This document shows, in pieces, positions 53,204 to 60,547 of a stretch of DNA of 64,000 nt. Location: contig NC_011886.1 in assembly GCF_000022025.1 (NCBI RefSeq), positions 3,761,209 through 3,825,208 of the forward strand, read 5' to 3'. The position numbers and the translations under genes are program-made. Below the pieces are notes generated by a model, which was given only the letters and a program-made list of their open reading frames with translations, ran no database searches and was not told the DNA's origin. Numbering within the stretch: the stretch's first letter is position 1; each line of letters starts with the position of its first letter. The DNA comes from Pseudarthrobacter chlorophenolicus A6. GTDB lineage: Bacteria > Actinomycetota > Actinomycetes > Actinomycetales > Micrococcaceae.

Positions 53204-54043
53204 ATGGCAGTGGAAGCACACCATCCGCGGGCGGCTTTCCCTTCGGGGATACCTTCCCGCCCGCGGATGCCCCACAGCCGGCAGATGGCGGATCCTTCCA
53301 TGACGCAGCCTCCTCGTTCAGCCCGGCCCCCACGGCCGGTCCAGCCGCAAGCTGTGGCCCGGGGCCTGGCTGTGTGGGTGGTGCCGGACGAAGGAACCAG
53401 CCCCGAAATCCTGGCCCGGGCCGCCGAACTGGTGCTCGCCCGCGCCCTGCAGACTGCTCCGGAGGCGGAAGTCCACTGGCCTGCCGCCGGAGCCCCCACG
53501 TCCGGGGCCTCCGCCGCGGAGAGAGCCACAGACCACTCCTCCCGCACTCCCTCCACGGCGGAGGACCCCGGCGATTCAGCCCGTGCATCATCGGGAAATC
53601 CAACCGGCGAGCCAACGGACAAGGCCGGCGGCAACGCTGCCGGGACTGGTGTTGCCGAATCCGGGGCGGCGGGCAACGTGGACCACGACGCTGCCCACCT
53701 GCCGCCGTCGGCCGGGCCCGTCAGCACCGTGGCCGTGGACCTCGCTGCCGATACAGTCCTCTTGGACGGTTCGCCGGTGTCCCTGACCGGCGTCGAATAC
53801 AAGGTGCTGCGGTTCCTGGTCACGCACCTGTCCCGCACCGTCAGCCGGGAAGAGCTTCAGGAATTCCTGGAGTTCCTGAATTACCCCGGCGCCACCGCCC
53901 GGTCCATCGACGTCTATGTGGGCCGGATCCGCCGGAAGCTTGGCAACGCCCGCCACGCCGTGGCCACCGTCCGCGGCGGCGGCTACCAGTTCATCCCCGG
54001 CCCGCACGCCACCGTGCGCGGGCCCGCCGAATACTCCATCTGA
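53204..54043 (+). CDS. Winged-helix (OmpR/PhoB-type) DNA-binding protein with long disordered N-terminal half
   Basis: The 279-aa product's ATG is nine bases after the allB stop, with AGGGA close by. Residues 1-180 are Pro/Ala-rich without a receiver domain; a short ordered piece AVWVVPDEGTSPEILARAAE is present. Residues about 185-265 form a Trans_reg_C winged helix: LTGVEYKVLRFLVTHLSRTV, ARSIDVYVGRIRRKLG and TVRGGGYQF. The lack of a phosphorylatable receiver makes it an atypical regulator. It may regulate the allB operon or the following bcp gene, which starts 19 nt downstream. Confidence 0.8.
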   Translation: MAVEAHHPRAAFPSGIPSRPRMPHSRQMADPSMTQPPRSARPPRPVQPQAVARGLAVWVVPDEGTSPEILARAAELVLARALQTAPEAEVHWPAAGAPTSGASAAERATDHSSRTPSTAEDPGDSARASSGNPTGEPTDKAGGNAAGTGVAESGAAGNVDHDAAHLPPSAGPVSTVAVDLAADTVLLDGSPVSLTGVEYKVLRFLVTHLSRTVSREELQEFLEFLNYPGATARSIDVYVGRIRRKLGNARHAVATVRGGGYQFIPGPHATVRGPAEYSI

Positions 54044-54062
54044 AACCCCACCGAGGAGCAGC

Positions 54063-54605
54063 ATGACCACCGCGCCCAACAACACCGTGCCCACAAACAC
54101 CGTGCCCACAAACACCGCGCCCAACAACACCGCGCCCTACGCCGCCCGGCTCCAGCCCGGCAGCCCCGCTCCGGCATTCACCCTTCCGGACGCCGGCGGC
54201 AACCCCGTCTCCCTCGAGTCCTTCCAGGGCCGGAACGTGATTGTGTACTTCTACCCGAAGGCCGCCACCCCCGGCTGCACCACCGAAGCGTGCGATTTCC
54301 GTGACAACCTGGCCTCACTGCAGGGCCGCGGCTACGACGTCCTGGGCGTTTCCCCGGACGCCCCGGAAGCCCTGGCCGGCTTCACCGCAGACCACTCCCT
54401 GACGTTCCCGCTGCTCTCGGACCGGGACCACGCCGTCGCCCGGGCTTACGGCGCCTGGGGCGAGAAGCTGGTTAACGGCGAGATTGTCGAAGGCGTCCTG
54501 CGCTCCACTGTGGTGGTGGGTCCGGACGGCCGTGCCATCCTCGCGCAGTACCAGGTTGACGCCCAGGGCCACGTCGCGGCGCTGCGGGAAGAACTCGGCC
54601 TCTAG
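54063..54605 (+). CDS. bcp: Peroxiredoxin, BCP/PrxQ type (copy 1)
   Basis: The product is 180 aa from the ATG at 54063, with GAGGAG upstream. Residues 2-25 are an Asn/Thr/Pro repeat (NTVPTNT) absent from copy 2. The peroxidatic cysteine is in ATPGCTTEACDFRD, with the resolving cysteine five residues later, as in PrxQ. It reduces H2O2 and organic peroxides with thioredoxin. Copy 2 at 56575 is about three quarters identical by eye. The gene may be co-transcribed with the winged-helix gene. Confidence 0.92.
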   Translation: MTTAPNNTVPTNTVPTNTAPNNTAPYAARLQPGSPAPAFTLPDAGGNPVSLESFQGRNVIVYFYPKAATPGCTTEACDFRDNLASLQGRGYDVLGVSPDAPEALAGFTADHSLTFPLLSDRDHAVARAYGAWGEKLVNGEIVEGVLRSTVVVGPDGRAILAQYQVDAQGHVAALREELGL

Positions 54606-54610
54606 CCCCA

Positions 54611-54655
54611 ACGCCCGCTCACTAGTGGCGGCTCCCCCGCCAACGCCCGCTCACT
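54611..54655 (+). repeat. Two direct copies of ACGCCCGCTCACTNGTGGCG
   Basis: Copies start at 54611 and 54643, 32 bp apart, just after the bcp stop. They belong to the same family as the cluster at 23411-23580. Confidence 0.7.
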
Positions 54656-54680
54656 CGTGGCGCCAACCGGGTAGTTGCCC

Positions 54681-54727
54681 TATCAGGTTTGGTCCCTAAA
54701 CCCGGGTTTTAGGGACCAAATCTGATA
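54681..54727. repeat. Long palindrome after the first bcp gene
   Basis: The 47-bp element starts TATCAGGTTTGGTCCCTAAA and ends with the near-perfect complement (two mismatches) around CCCGGG. It could be a terminator for bcp or a small mobile palindromic element. Confidence 0.65.
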
Positions 54728-54831
54728 GCGCATCGGGTTTCGCATACCGGCCGCATGGCACCAGCACAGCAACGGCACAGCTGCGCCGGGGAACGTGGGT
54801 GGAACACATCCCCGAGCCTGAAGCAGGACCC

Positions 54832-56448
54832 ATGCGACGTTCCCCCGGTGCCATTCTTTCCGCATCCGCCCTGGCGGCAGCCCTTGCCCTGACCGGGTGC
54901 GGTGCTGGGGCAGGTGCAGAGCTGTCCGGCACGCCGGCCACGTCCGCAGCGTCGTCCGACGCGGGAGTTGACGCCGGCACCAGCACCACGGAGACCACGA
55001 CGGCGGACTCCACCCTGTTCACGGACGGCGCCTCCCACACGGTCAGCGTCACGTGGAACGAGGACGACTACGCCGCAATGATCGCCGCCTACGAGGCCGA
55101 CGGGTCCAAGGACTGGATCGCCGCGGACATCACCATCGACGGCACCACCGTGTCCAACGTGGGCGTGCGCCTCAAGGGCAATTCCACGCTTCGGAGCCTG
55201 AGCGGCAGCGGGAACGGCGCGGGCGGCGGGATGGGCGGGAACGCGGCGTCGTCCGGGATCTCCTCCGACGTCCCTGAGTCCCTGCCCCTGCTGATCCGCT
55301 TCGACAAGTACGTGGACGGCCAGACCTACCAGGGGCTGGGCGAGGTGTCGCTGCGCCCTGGCTCTCCCGTCCTGAATGAGGCGCTGGCCCTGGCCCTCAC
55401 CGGGGCCAGCGGCCAGGCCACGCAGCGGTACGCCTACACCACCTACTCAGTGAATGGCAGCCCCACCCAGACCAGGCTGCTCGTGGAAAACCCCGATGAG
55501 GACTATGCGGATTCCCTGTTCGATACCCCGGGAGTCCTCTACAAAGCCGATGCCGATTCCAGTTTCACTTACCAGGGCGACGACCTGGCCACCTACGAGG
55601 ACCAGTTCAAGCAGCTCAACAACGGGGAGAGTGAGACTGTCCAGCCCATCGTCGACTTCCTCAAGTGGCTGTCCGAAGCCACCGACGAGGAATTCGACGC
55701 CGGCCTGGCGGAGCGCGTGGATGTGGAGTCCTTCGCCCGCTACACCGCCACGATGAACCTGCTGGTCAACGGCGATGACATGGCCGGCCCCGGCCAGAAC
55801 TACTACCTCTGGTACAGCCTGGACACCAGGAAGATCTCCGTCATCTCCTGGGACCTCAACCTCGCCATGACCGGCGACGCCACGGCATCGCCCGAGGCGC
55901 AACTGTCCATCGGAGGCGGCGGAGGCGGCGCGGGCGGCGGAGGCGGCGGAGGCGGCGCGGGCGGCGGAGGCGGCGGAGGCGGCGCGGGCGGCGGCATGCA
56001 GCCTCCGGGATCGGACGACGGCGGCCGGGCACCTTTTGCCGGCGCCGCGGCGGATGCTGGCGGCGCAGCGGATGCTGACGGCACGGCAGCAGCGGATGGG
56101 GCAGGGCCGGGCGAAGCGGCCCCGGGCGGAGCAGGGCCGGGTGAAGCGGCAACAGGTACCTGGGATGCCGCAGCAGGTACCGGCGCAGGCGGTGGAGGCG
56201 GCCGCGGCGGCAACGAACTGAAGGAAAGGTTCCTGGCTTCGGATGCCTTCCAGTCCGTGTATGACGCCGCCTACGCGGATCTTTACGCCCAGCTGTACGC
56301 CAGCGGAACCGCCGCCAGCCTCCTGGACTCAATTGCCGCCGTCGTACCCCTCAGCGACGGCCTCACCGCCGAGGAACTGGCTGGTGAAACGCAGACCCTG
56401 CGCACTTTCATCCAGGAACGCACGGATGCGCTGAAGGGCCAGGTCTAG
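54832..56448 (+). CDS. CotH-kinase family lipoprotein
   Basis: The product is 538 aa from the ATG at 54832, with AGGA ahead; a GTG 33 nt upstream is an alternative. The signal peptide ends in the lipobox LALTGC. The CotH fold is shown by VGVRLKGNSTLRS, LLIRFDKYVDGQ, RLLVENPDEDYAD and VISWDLNLAM, with the Mg-binding D-x-N. Eukaryote-like CotH kinases phosphorylate secreted proteins; the bacterial surface members are mostly uncharacterised. A Gly/Ala tract of about 25 residues (DNA 55913-55994), followed by an Ala/Gly/Asp-rich tract to about 56215, splits the C-terminal part directly after the metal motif. The gene is flanked by two bcp copies. Confidence 0.85.
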   Translation: MRRSPGAILSASALAAALALTGCGAGAGAELSGTPATSAASSDAGVDAGTSTTETTTADSTLFTDGASHTVSVTWNEDDYAAMIAAYEADGSKDWIAADITIDGTTVSNVGVRLKGNSTLRSLSGSGNGAGGGMGGNAASSGISSDVPESLPLLIRFDKYVDGQTYQGLGEVSLRPGSPVLNEALALALTGASGQATQRYAYTTYSVNGSPTQTRLLVENPDEDYADSLFDTPGVLYKADADSSFTYQGDDLATYEDQFKQLNNGESETVQPIVDFLKWLSEATDEEFDAGLAERVDVESFARYTATMNLLVNGDDMAGPGQNYYLWYSLDTRKISVISWDLNLAMTGDATASPEAQLSIGGGGGGAGGGGGGGGAGGGGGGGGAGGGMQPPGSDDGGRAPFAGAAADAGGAADADGTAAADGAGPGEAAPGGAGPGEAATGTWDAAAGTGAGGGGGRGGNELKERFLASDAFQSVYDAAYADLYAQLYASGTAASLLDSIAAVVPLSDGLTAEELAGETQTLRTFIQERTDALKGQV

Positions 56449-56574
56449 GCTGCCGGAAAGGCGTCTCCGGCAGGGGTGGCGGAATACCGGGTGTGACGGC
56501 GGAGTTGTTGCTGGTAGCGGAAAACCGCTTCACTTGATGTTGGCCATTATTGACCGAATCTCCAAAGGAACGCC

Positions 56575-57054
56575 ATGAGCCAGACCTTGACCACCAAGCT
56601 TCAGCCCGGAACTCCCGCTCCCGACTTCACCCTCCGGGATGCCCAGGGCCGGGAAATCTCCCTGGCCGATTACCGTGGCAAGAATGTCATTGTGTACTTC
56701 TACCCCAAGGCCGCAACCCCCGGCTGCACCACCGAAGCCTGCGACTTCCGCGACAGCCTGGGCGCGCTGCAGGGCCAGGGGTACGAGGTAGTTGGCATCT
56801 CCCCCGACGCCCAGGAAGCCCTGGCCGGCTTCAGCGGCGACTTCTCCCTGACGTTCCCGCTGCTCTCCGACCAGGACCACGCTGTTGCCCTTGCCTACGG
56901 CGCCTGGGGCGAGAAGCTGGTCGACGGCGAGATCGTTGAGGGCATCGTCCGCTCCACCGTTGTGGTGGACACCGAGGGCAAGGTTGTCCTGGCGCAGTAC
57001 CAGGTGAAGGCCGACGGCCACGTGGCCCGGCTGAAGGAAGCCCTGGGACTCTAG
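56575..57054 (+). CDS. bcp: Peroxiredoxin, BCP/PrxQ type (copy 2)
   Basis: The 159-aa product starts at ATG after AAAGGAACGCC. It has the same catalytic segment as copy 1 (ATPGCTTEACDFRD) and the same C-terminal half with small changes; it lacks the N-terminal Asn/Thr repeat. Length is standard for BCP. A strong terminator follows. Two close copies only 2.5 kb apart, with a CotH gene between them, suggest a local duplication. Confidence 0.93.
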   Translation: MSQTLTTKLQPGTPAPDFTLRDAQGREISLADYRGKNVIVYFYPKAATPGCTTEACDFRDSLGALQGQGYEVVGISPDAQEALAGFSGDFSLTFPLLSDQDHAVALAYGAWGEKLVDGEIVEGIVRSTVVVDTEGKVVLAQYQVKADGHVARLKEALGL

Positions 57055-57110
57055 GTTGCACTGACGGGCAGCACGTCTACGGCAGAAGCCGATGAAGCCT
57101 GTCATCGACA

Positions 57111-57143
57111 GAACGCCTCCGCGCCGAAAGCGCGGGGGCGTTC
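57111..57143 (+). terminator. Hairpin terminator after the second bcp gene
   Basis: A 14-bp stem GAACGCCTCCGCGC / GCGCGGGGGCGTTC (one G-T pair) has a CGAAA loop and is followed by TTCATTT. Confidence 0.85.
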
Positions 57144-57245
57144 TTCATTTGCCGGTTGCCGGGGACGGTGCGGTTGTCTGGTCCCGGATGCGGCCGTGCC
57201 TGCGGAACCGTTGCCGCACCAGCCGCCCGGTGACAGGATGGCGGC

Positions 57246-57821
57246 ATGGCGATCGAAATCCGTCCGGCCACCGATTTCACGGACGTCAAAGCCCTCGTTG
57301 GCCCCAAACGGCCCGACGCGAACGTGTGCTGGTGCCTGAGCTACCGCATCCCGTCCAAGCAGAACCAGCAGCTCCACGGAACCGAACGCGGGGCGTTCGT
57401 GAAAAAGCTGCTGGCGGAGGATCCCCCGCCCGGAATTTTGGCGTACGACGGCGGCGAGCCGGTTGGGTGGGCAGCGGTCCACCCCCGCGCGGACACGGGT
57501 TTCGCCACCAACAGGCGGATCCCCCACGTGGACGGCCAGGACGTGTGGTCCATCTGGTGCATCCGGGTCCGGCCAGGGCACCGCGGCAACGGAATTTCGC
57601 ACGCACTGCTGGCAGGGGCCGTGCATTTGGCGCGTACCTACGGAGCGCCCGCCGTCGAAGGGTATCCGGTGGACAACGCCGGGCAGAAAGTGGACCTCAC
57701 CATGGCCTATGTGGGCACGCGGAAGCTTTTCGAGGATGCCGGTTTCACGAAGGCCGCGGATACGGAATCGGTGCTTAACGGGTTCCCGCGGGTGCTGATG
57801 CGGCTGGACCTGGGCCGGTAG
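57246..57821 (+). CDS. GNAT family N-acetyltransferase
   Basis: The 191-aa product starts at ATG. The N-terminus AIEIRPATDFTDVKALVG is typical GNAT. The acetyl-CoA motif A is IWCIRVRPGHRGNGISHALL (pattern V..xRGxGxxxxL). An unusual CWCLSYRIP segment near residue 28 places two cysteines early; similar GNATs with CWC motifs are common in actinobacteria. The substrate is unknown. It stands alone between the bcp terminator and the AlkD-like gene. Confidence 0.85.
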   Translation: MAIEIRPATDFTDVKALVGPKRPDANVCWCLSYRIPSKQNQQLHGTERGAFVKKLLAEDPPPGILAYDGGEPVGWAAVHPRADTGFATNRRIPHVDGQDVWSIWCIRVRPGHRGNGISHALLAGAVHLARTYGAPAVEGYPVDNAGQKVDLTMAYVGTRKLFEDAGFTKAADTESVLNGFPRVLMRLDLGR

Positions 57822-57923
57822 CAGCGCCTGCCGGGATTCGCCCGGAGGTGGCGGGCAGGGACAGGGGCAGCCTGGAGCCCGGCCGTATGCTGATAGTTCA
57901 CGGCGACGCATGCGGAGGTAGGA

Positions 57924-58586
57924 ATGTCCCAGGTGGATGAGGTTCTGGCCGAACTGGCGGAGCTCGAAGATCCCAAGTTTCGCGAAGCCAACGAAAAGCG
58001 CGGGGACGATCACGGCGTCAACCTTTCCAAGCTCCGGGCCGTGGCCAAGCGGCTGAAAACCCAGCAGGACCTGGCCCGGCAGCTGTGGGACACCGGGGAT
58101 ACCGCCGCGCGGCTCCTGGCGCTGCTGATCTGCCGGCCCAAGGACTTCAGCCGGGAGGAACTGGACGCCATGCTGCGCGAATCCCGGGCACCGAAAGTCC
58201 ACGACTGGCTGGTCAACTACGTGGCAAAGAAGAGCCCGCACGCCGAAGCACTCCGCGTGGCCTGGACGGCAGACGCCGACCCGGTGGTGGCCAGTGCCGG
58301 CTGGGCCCTCACCACCGAACGCGTGGCCAAGAAGCCGGAAGGGCTTGACCTGCCGGGGCTGCTGGACACCATTGAGGCGGAGATGAAGGCCGCCCCGGAC
58401 CGCCTGCAGTGGGCCATGAACCACACCCTGGCGCAGATCGGGATCGAGCATCCGGCCCAGCGGGCCAGGGCAATCAGCATTGGCGAACGCCTGGAGGTCC
58501 TCAAGGACTACCCCACCCCGCCCAACTGCACGTCGCCGTTCGCGCCGGCATGGATCAACGAGATGGTGAGCCGCCGCAGCGCTTAG
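57924..58586 (+). CDS. DNA alkylation repair protein (AlkD-like, HEAT repeats)
   Basis: The 220-aa product starts at ATG with GGAGGTAGGA ahead. It is all-helical, with family blocks KFREANEKRGDDHGVNLSKLR, ARQLWDTGDTAARLLALLI, VHDWLVNYVAKKS and WAMNHTLAQIG. AlkD-type HEAT-repeat proteins remove bulky or charged alkylated purines without flipping the base. This belongs to the shorter relative group often annotated DNA alkylation repair protein; the activity is inferred. It is monocistronic. Confidence 0.83.
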   Translation: MSQVDEVLAELAELEDPKFREANEKRGDDHGVNLSKLRAVAKRLKTQQDLARQLWDTGDTAARLLALLICRPKDFSREELDAMLRESRAPKVHDWLVNYVAKKSPHAEALRVAWTADADPVVASAGWALTTERVAKKPEGLDLPGLLDTIEAEMKAAPDRLQWAMNHTLAQIGIEHPAQRARAISIGERLEVLKDYPTPPNCTSPFAPAWINEMVSRRSA

Positions 58587-58613
58587 GCAGGACGCAGGTG
58601 CCGGGTGGGGCGC

Positions 58614-58730
58614 CTACTTCCTGCGCCAGTACTTGCCCCAGTCCACTTCCATGGCCCACAGCGCCAGGAGAAGCGCGTCCATGGTCATGAGTCCTGCCAA
58701 AAGGTAAGCCCAACCTGCCATCCAACCCAC
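58614..58730 (-). CDS. Small membrane protein, 38 aa
   Basis: The GTG at 58730 has a full AGGAG (58741-58737) six bases upstream. The product has one transmembrane helix (about WAYLLAGLMTMDALLLALWAM) and a basic end DWGKYWRRK, so the C-terminus probably lies in the cytoplasm. The good ribosome binding site and sensible topology argue that it is real. It lies 53 nt downstream of the gene at 58784-59161 on the same strand. No family is known to me. Confidence 0.55.
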   Translation of the reverse strand: MGWMAGWAYLLAGLMTMDALLLALWAMEVDWGKYWRRK

Positions 58731-58783
58731 CGCAATCTCCTGACTGTTTCCCCCAGCCAATCGATTGCTCCCCAGTGTGGCAT

Positions 58784-59161
58784 CTAAACCGCCTGGACGG
58801 AACGCCCCCGGCCCACAGTCTTAAAGAGTCCTTCCAGCCGGGAGTGCGTGTCCGTCTCCACCCTCAACCGGTGGGTCAGCTTCTCCACATGCTGCGACAT
58901 CTCGTCGCCCACGGGCAGCCGGTCTCCGGGCCAGTTCCAGACGTCCCTGGACTCCGCCAGGGCATCCGCCAGTTCGCGGGCAGCGGCCCGCACCTTGCGG
59001 GCATGGACATGCAGGCACCACAGGGCCCTGGCCTTGGCCGCCCCCACCTCCAGGACTTCCCGGACGATCAGGTCCAGCCCCACACCCGGCACCGCTCCGG
59101 CGCCAGGCCCGGCCGTCCCCCGGGCGGGCACACCCCGGTTCGTATCATTCGTCTGTTCCAT
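58784..59161 (-). CDS. Small helical protein, function unknown
   Basis: The product is 125 aa from the ATG at 59161, with GGGGGAAG just upstream. After a flexible Gly/Pro-rich start (about 30 residues) the protein is helical and amphipathic: LDLIVREVLEVGAAKARALWCLHVHARKVRA and VEKLTHRLRVETDTHSRLEGLF. No membrane segment or catalytic motif is seen and no family is recognised. It is divergent from the receiver-phosphatase operon, with 270 nt between. Confidence 0.6.
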   Translation of the reverse strand: MEQTNDTNRGVPARGTAGPGAGAVPGVGLDLIVREVLEVGAAKARALWCLHVHARKVRAAARELADALAESRDVWNWPGDRLPVGDEMSQHVEKLTHRLRVETDTHSRLEGLFKTVGRGRSVQAV

Positions 59162-59431
59162 GGCTTCCCCCGCAATCCACCGGCCGGGCAACGTCCGGCG
59201 GGGACCGCCGTCGTATCCCCTGCTGCCCGGAAGCTGCTGCAACCTTGCTCCGAGTGTCCCGGGCGATGCTCAACGTCCGGGCAAGCCGGTCCCAAGATTT
59301 ACGCAAGATGCCCAACGACGGCTCCGGGCGCCGTCGTCACGGCCACTTTCCGCAGCTGAACAGCGGATTCGCTTGAAACTGTGAAGCGCTGAGACATGCC
59401 CCGTCCGCCTTAATACGGTAGAAGTAGAGCT

Positions 59432-60547
59432 ATGGTCTCTCCCCCTGAAGTTCGTCATGCCGTTGTCATCGAGGATGACCCGGACATCCGCGGGCTCCTG
59501 GTCCGCGTGCTGACCAAGCAGGGCTTCATCGTCACGGAAGCCGGTGAAGGCCTCACCGGCGTGGAGGAAGTCCGGCGCAGCCAGCCGGACCTGGTCACCC
59601 TTGACCTGAACCTCCCGGACCTGGATGGCCTGGAAGTCTGCAAACTCCTCCGCGAATTCTCCGATGCGTTCATCGTCATGCTGACCGCCCGCGCCGACGA
59701 GCTGGACAAGCTGACGGGCCTGGACAACGGTGCGGACGAATACATCAGCAAGCCGTTCAGCCCCCGCGAACTGCAGTCGAGGATCAACGCGCTGTTCCGC
59801 CGCCGCCCTTCCCCCGCCGCCGCCGACACCGCATCGCTGAGCGAACTCCAGCGTGCCACCGAGGTCCAGCAGAGCCTCCTGCCCAAGGAGGACATCCGTG
59901 TTGAGGGGTACGACGTTGCCGGGGTCTTCCGTCCTTCACGCAGCGTGGGCGGGGACTTCTACGACTGGTACCAGACGCCCGAAGGGCTGCACCTGACCTT
60001 TGCCGATGCCATGGGCAAGGGCATGGGTGCTGCGCTGATCGCCGCCACCGTCCGCGCCGTCATGCGCTCCACCGGCCGCCGGCAGGACCTGGACGGCGCG
60101 TTCGCCTCCGCCAGCAAGGCCATCGCCACGGACCTCGACTCCTCCAACTCCTTTGTCACCCTCTTCCACGCCCGGCTGGACGCGCCGTCAGGCCGGGTCA
60201 GCTATGTAGACGCCGGCCACGGGCTCGCACTGCACGTCGAGGCCGGCGGGGCAGCACACCGCCTTCCGTCCGGCGGACCGCCGGTGGGGGCCTGGTCCGG
60301 GTCCGAGTGGCCGCAGTCCGGCCTTGACCTGGCGCCCGGGGACTGCCTGGTGGTGGTCAGCGACGGCGTGCTGGATGTCTTTGAAACCGTGGAGGACTTC
60401 ACCGAAGCGGTCCGGCGGGCCACGCAGGCCGAACATTCCGCGCAGGCGGCCAGCAGCGCCATCCTGTCCCTCGCCCCGGCCGAAACAGCGGAGGACGACG
60501 TGACGGTGGTTGTGGTCCGCAGGCTCCCGCAGGAGGTGGCGGCATGA
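59432..60547 (+). CDS. Response-regulator receiver domain fused to a PP2C-type (SpoIIE) phosphatase
   Basis: The 371-aa product has a receiver at residues 8-122: acid pocket EDD (14-16), phospho-acceptor D58 (LVTLDLNLPDLDG), T85 and K107 (SKPFS). A short linker helix (LSELQRATEVQQSLLPKED) leads to a PP2C/SpoIIE domain at about 160-365, with metal aspartates in GGDFYDW (D175) and FADAMGKGMGAAL (D192) and a late EDDVTVVVV. It is of RsbU/RssB-like type. When activated by phosphorylation it should dephosphorylate the STAS protein encoded at 62513. GAGACA and TACGGT (59391, 59414) could be its promoter. The stop overlaps the next start (ATGA). Confidence 0.92.
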   Translation: MVSPPEVRHAVVIEDDPDIRGLLVRVLTKQGFIVTEAGEGLTGVEEVRRSQPDLVTLDLNLPDLDGLEVCKLLREFSDAFIVMLTARADELDKLTGLDNGADEYISKPFSPRELQSRINALFRRRPSPAAADTASLSELQRATEVQQSLLPKEDIRVEGYDVAGVFRPSRSVGGDFYDWYQTPEGLHLTFADAMGKGMGAALIAATVRAVMRSTGRRQDLDGAFASASKAIATDLDSSNSFVTLFHARLDAPSGRVSYVDAGHGLALHVEAGGAAHRLPSGGPPVGAWSGSEWPQSGLDLAPGDCLVVVSDGVLDVFETVEDFTEAVRRATQAEHSAQAASSAILSLAPAETAEDDVTVVVVRRLPQEVAA

